In this document: in pieces, positions 22,528-23,698 of the stretch
Numbering within the stretch: the stretch's first letter is position 1
Layout of the letters: each line of letters starts with the position of its first letter
Assembly (NCBI GenBank): GCA_002712305.1
Contig: PATE01000103.1
Span: 1 to 23,698, forward strand
DNA length: 23,698 bases
Direction: 5' to 3'
Origin: Gemmatimonadota bacterium
GTDB lineage: Bacteria; Latescibacterota; UBA2968; UBA8231
The notes under the pieces: model-generated
Seen by the model: only the letters and a program-made list of their open reading frames with translations
The model's database searches: none
What the model was told of the DNA's origin: nothing
Made by a program: the position numbers and the translations under genes

Positions 22528-23698
22528 AAAAGTGATCTGGAGCGGGCATCGCAGGATTGCGTGCAGGAAACAAGGCACTCGCCAGTTCACGACCCTCTCC
22601 CGACGCCACGAGTGTGCCTTCCTCGATAAACTCCTCGGAATCGTCGGTACCGATCAGGAGTTGAGAGAGGGCCGGCCCTGCAAGCACGTGAGGTGAATCG
22701 GCTCGCGCTTCGGCGATCTGAAGCTGCCCCCCCTCGATGTGCAGCGTGACGGACTCCATATCGCCATCGACGCGCAGGGCGCCTTCCCAACCAGGAATCA
22801 GACTCCGACTCAAGGCACCTTTCATTTCTGGAATCAGCTTCTGCAGCGTACTTCGAAGATTCACGATACGAACCAGGGCATCACCATTGCGGCGATGATG
22901 GACGACCTCGCGCGCATTCCCCTGACGCAGCGATCTGGCCAAGGCGCAGGCCGGTGGGATACAGGTAATCGTCACCCGATCACGTTCCAGCCTCTGCATG
23001 AGATGTCCAACCACGGCCAGGACTTGATTCGGCTCGCCCGCATGATCGGTGATGAGAAGTTGCTCGTCGGGCAATCGAGTGAACACGTAGCCGGCGATGG
23101 CGCCATCCGCCCCTCGCCAGAGATGTCCTCGGTCTTCGTTCAGGGATGTGAACCACCCACCCTCCCGCACCACGCTGCCCGTCTGCGATGTGTAGGCACG
23201 GTGAGCCAATTCGATCACCTCCTCGGGGTGCTCGTCGGTGAACTCCTCGAGCTCAAAGTCGATCTCGCTGGGCAGATCGATCGCCTTCACCCGGAAACTG
23301 TAGTCCGACCACGCCCGGCGAAATCCAAAGGGCTCATAGAAGCCGTCGATCCCATACAGCAGACTGATGTCAAAGCCCGCAGGCTGCAGAGCCGTCAGAA
23401 CATCGTTCATCGTCTGCCGCATCCAGCCGCGACGCCGATGCTCTTCGACGGTAAAGATGCCGGCAAGCCCTGCCGTACGAAGTCGGGTCTGGCCCCCGAC
23501 GCGCATCTTGAAATCGACAACACCTACGTGGGTGGCGATCGAGCCATTGTCCGTCATCCCGATGCGGCTGTCTGCCCAACTGTAGCTGCCGCCAGGTCTG
23601 AACGCATCGTTGATGGTCGCGAGGGTCGATTCGGCCGTATCACCCCAGAAGGTCTTCGCCACCTCTCTGGTGATCTTGGCCAGATGGAGTGTCGGTTC
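22526..23698 (-). CDS. Eis-like GNAT N-acetyltransferase with SCP2-like C-terminal domain (5' end outside window)
   Basis: At least 390 aa of a predicted acetyltransferase of the Eis/COG4552 type. It has a GNAT domain with the acetyl-CoA-binding segment GIFTVEEHRRRGWMRQTM, a second GNAT-like middle region (~150-280) and an SCP2-like C-terminal domain (VTLHIEGGQLQIAEA onward) ending PAMPAPDHF, a typical ending for this family. The frame is open to the window edge. GTG 23662 is a possible start but has no spaced ribosome site, and the residues before it (PTLHLAKITRE) could be the first GNAT strand, so the gene probably begins beyond 23698. Relatives acetylate amines such as aminoglycosides or peptides. 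It heads the visible part of the leftward operon. Confidence 0.85.
   Translation of the reverse strand, partial: EPTLHLAKITREVAKTFWGDTAESTLATINDAFRPGGSYSWADSRIGMTDNGSIATHVGVVDFKMRVGGQTRLRTAGLAGIFTVEEHRRRGWMRQTMNDVLTALQPAGFDISLLYGIDGFYEPFGFRRAWSDYSFRVKAIDLPSEIDFELEEFTDEHPEEVIELAHRAYTSQTGSVVREGGWFTSLNEDRGHLWRGADGAIAGYVFTRLPDEQLLITDHAGEPNQVLAVVGHLMQRLERDRVTITCIPPACALARSLRQGNAREVVHHRRNGDALVRIVNLRSTLQKLIPEMKGALSRSLIPGWEGALRVDGDMESVTLHIEGGQLQIAEARADSPHVLAGPALSQLLIGTDDSEEFIEEGTLVASGEGRELASALFPARNPAMPAPDHF

Overview
The window looks like bacterial chromosome, GC-rich by eye, from an uncultured environmental (probably marine) organism. The gene mix suggests lineages such as Latescibacterota or Poribacteria: a phytanoyl-CoA-dioxygenase-like enzyme, a sulfatase, a short URO-D-type protein, a xylose-isomerase-like TIM barrel, a ceramidase-like hydrolase and an alginate-lyase/amidase protein. 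That placement is inferred from gene content only. No rRNA, tRNA or CRISPR array was seen.

Layout. (1) 1-352: two mobile-element scraps, an IS3-type transposase fragment and the catalytic end of a tyrosine recombinase. (2) 432-3727, minus: a sugar-isomerase-like TIM barrel, translationally coupled to an 812-aa protein that joins a complete-looking alginate-lyase domain to an amidase. (3) 3943-11371, plus: ten tightly packed genes for an Mrp/Mnh-type cation/proton antiporter in the order E, F, G, MbhD/E-like, B, C, D, second antiporter subunit, small membrane protein, third antiporter subunit. A strong hairpin terminator follows at 11394-11428. (4) 11447-13887, minus: four overlapping genes (nucleoside hydrolase, small CBS protein, gluconokinase, NUDIX hydrolase) that read as a nucleoside/pentose salvage operon. 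(5) 14070-15374, plus: a SulP-type anion transporter without a STAS domain. (6) 15566-17899: a ceramidase-like hydrolase and an aldo/keto reductase, divergent around a perfect 16-bp palindrome. (7) 17923-19464: a 38-aa membrane micro-protein, a PhyH dioxygenase, a 14-bp-stem hairpin, an AT-rich stretch, and a plus-strand small membrane ORF that appears frameshifted by one base and ends at a textbook terminator. (8) 19463-23698, minus: an operon of a GNAT/SCP2 acetyltransferase (running off the window), a URO-D gene with an internal out-of-frame deletion, a type I sulfatase and an MFS transporter.

How the parts work together. The antiporter cluster is the most complete system. It has every Mrp subunit type, but the long MrpA is split: its MbhD/E-like tail is a free-standing gene and there are three separate NuoL/M/N-type proton-channel subunits. 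All three keep the Glu-Lys-Lys-Lys series of the proton path. I see no hydrogenase or quinone-module genes next to it, so it is most likely a secondary antiporter. The remaining genes form small catabolic or salvage operons for sulfated, uronic-acid, lipid-like and nucleoside substrates. None of the enzymes shows a convincing signal peptide, which suggests that small imported molecules are processed inside the cell.
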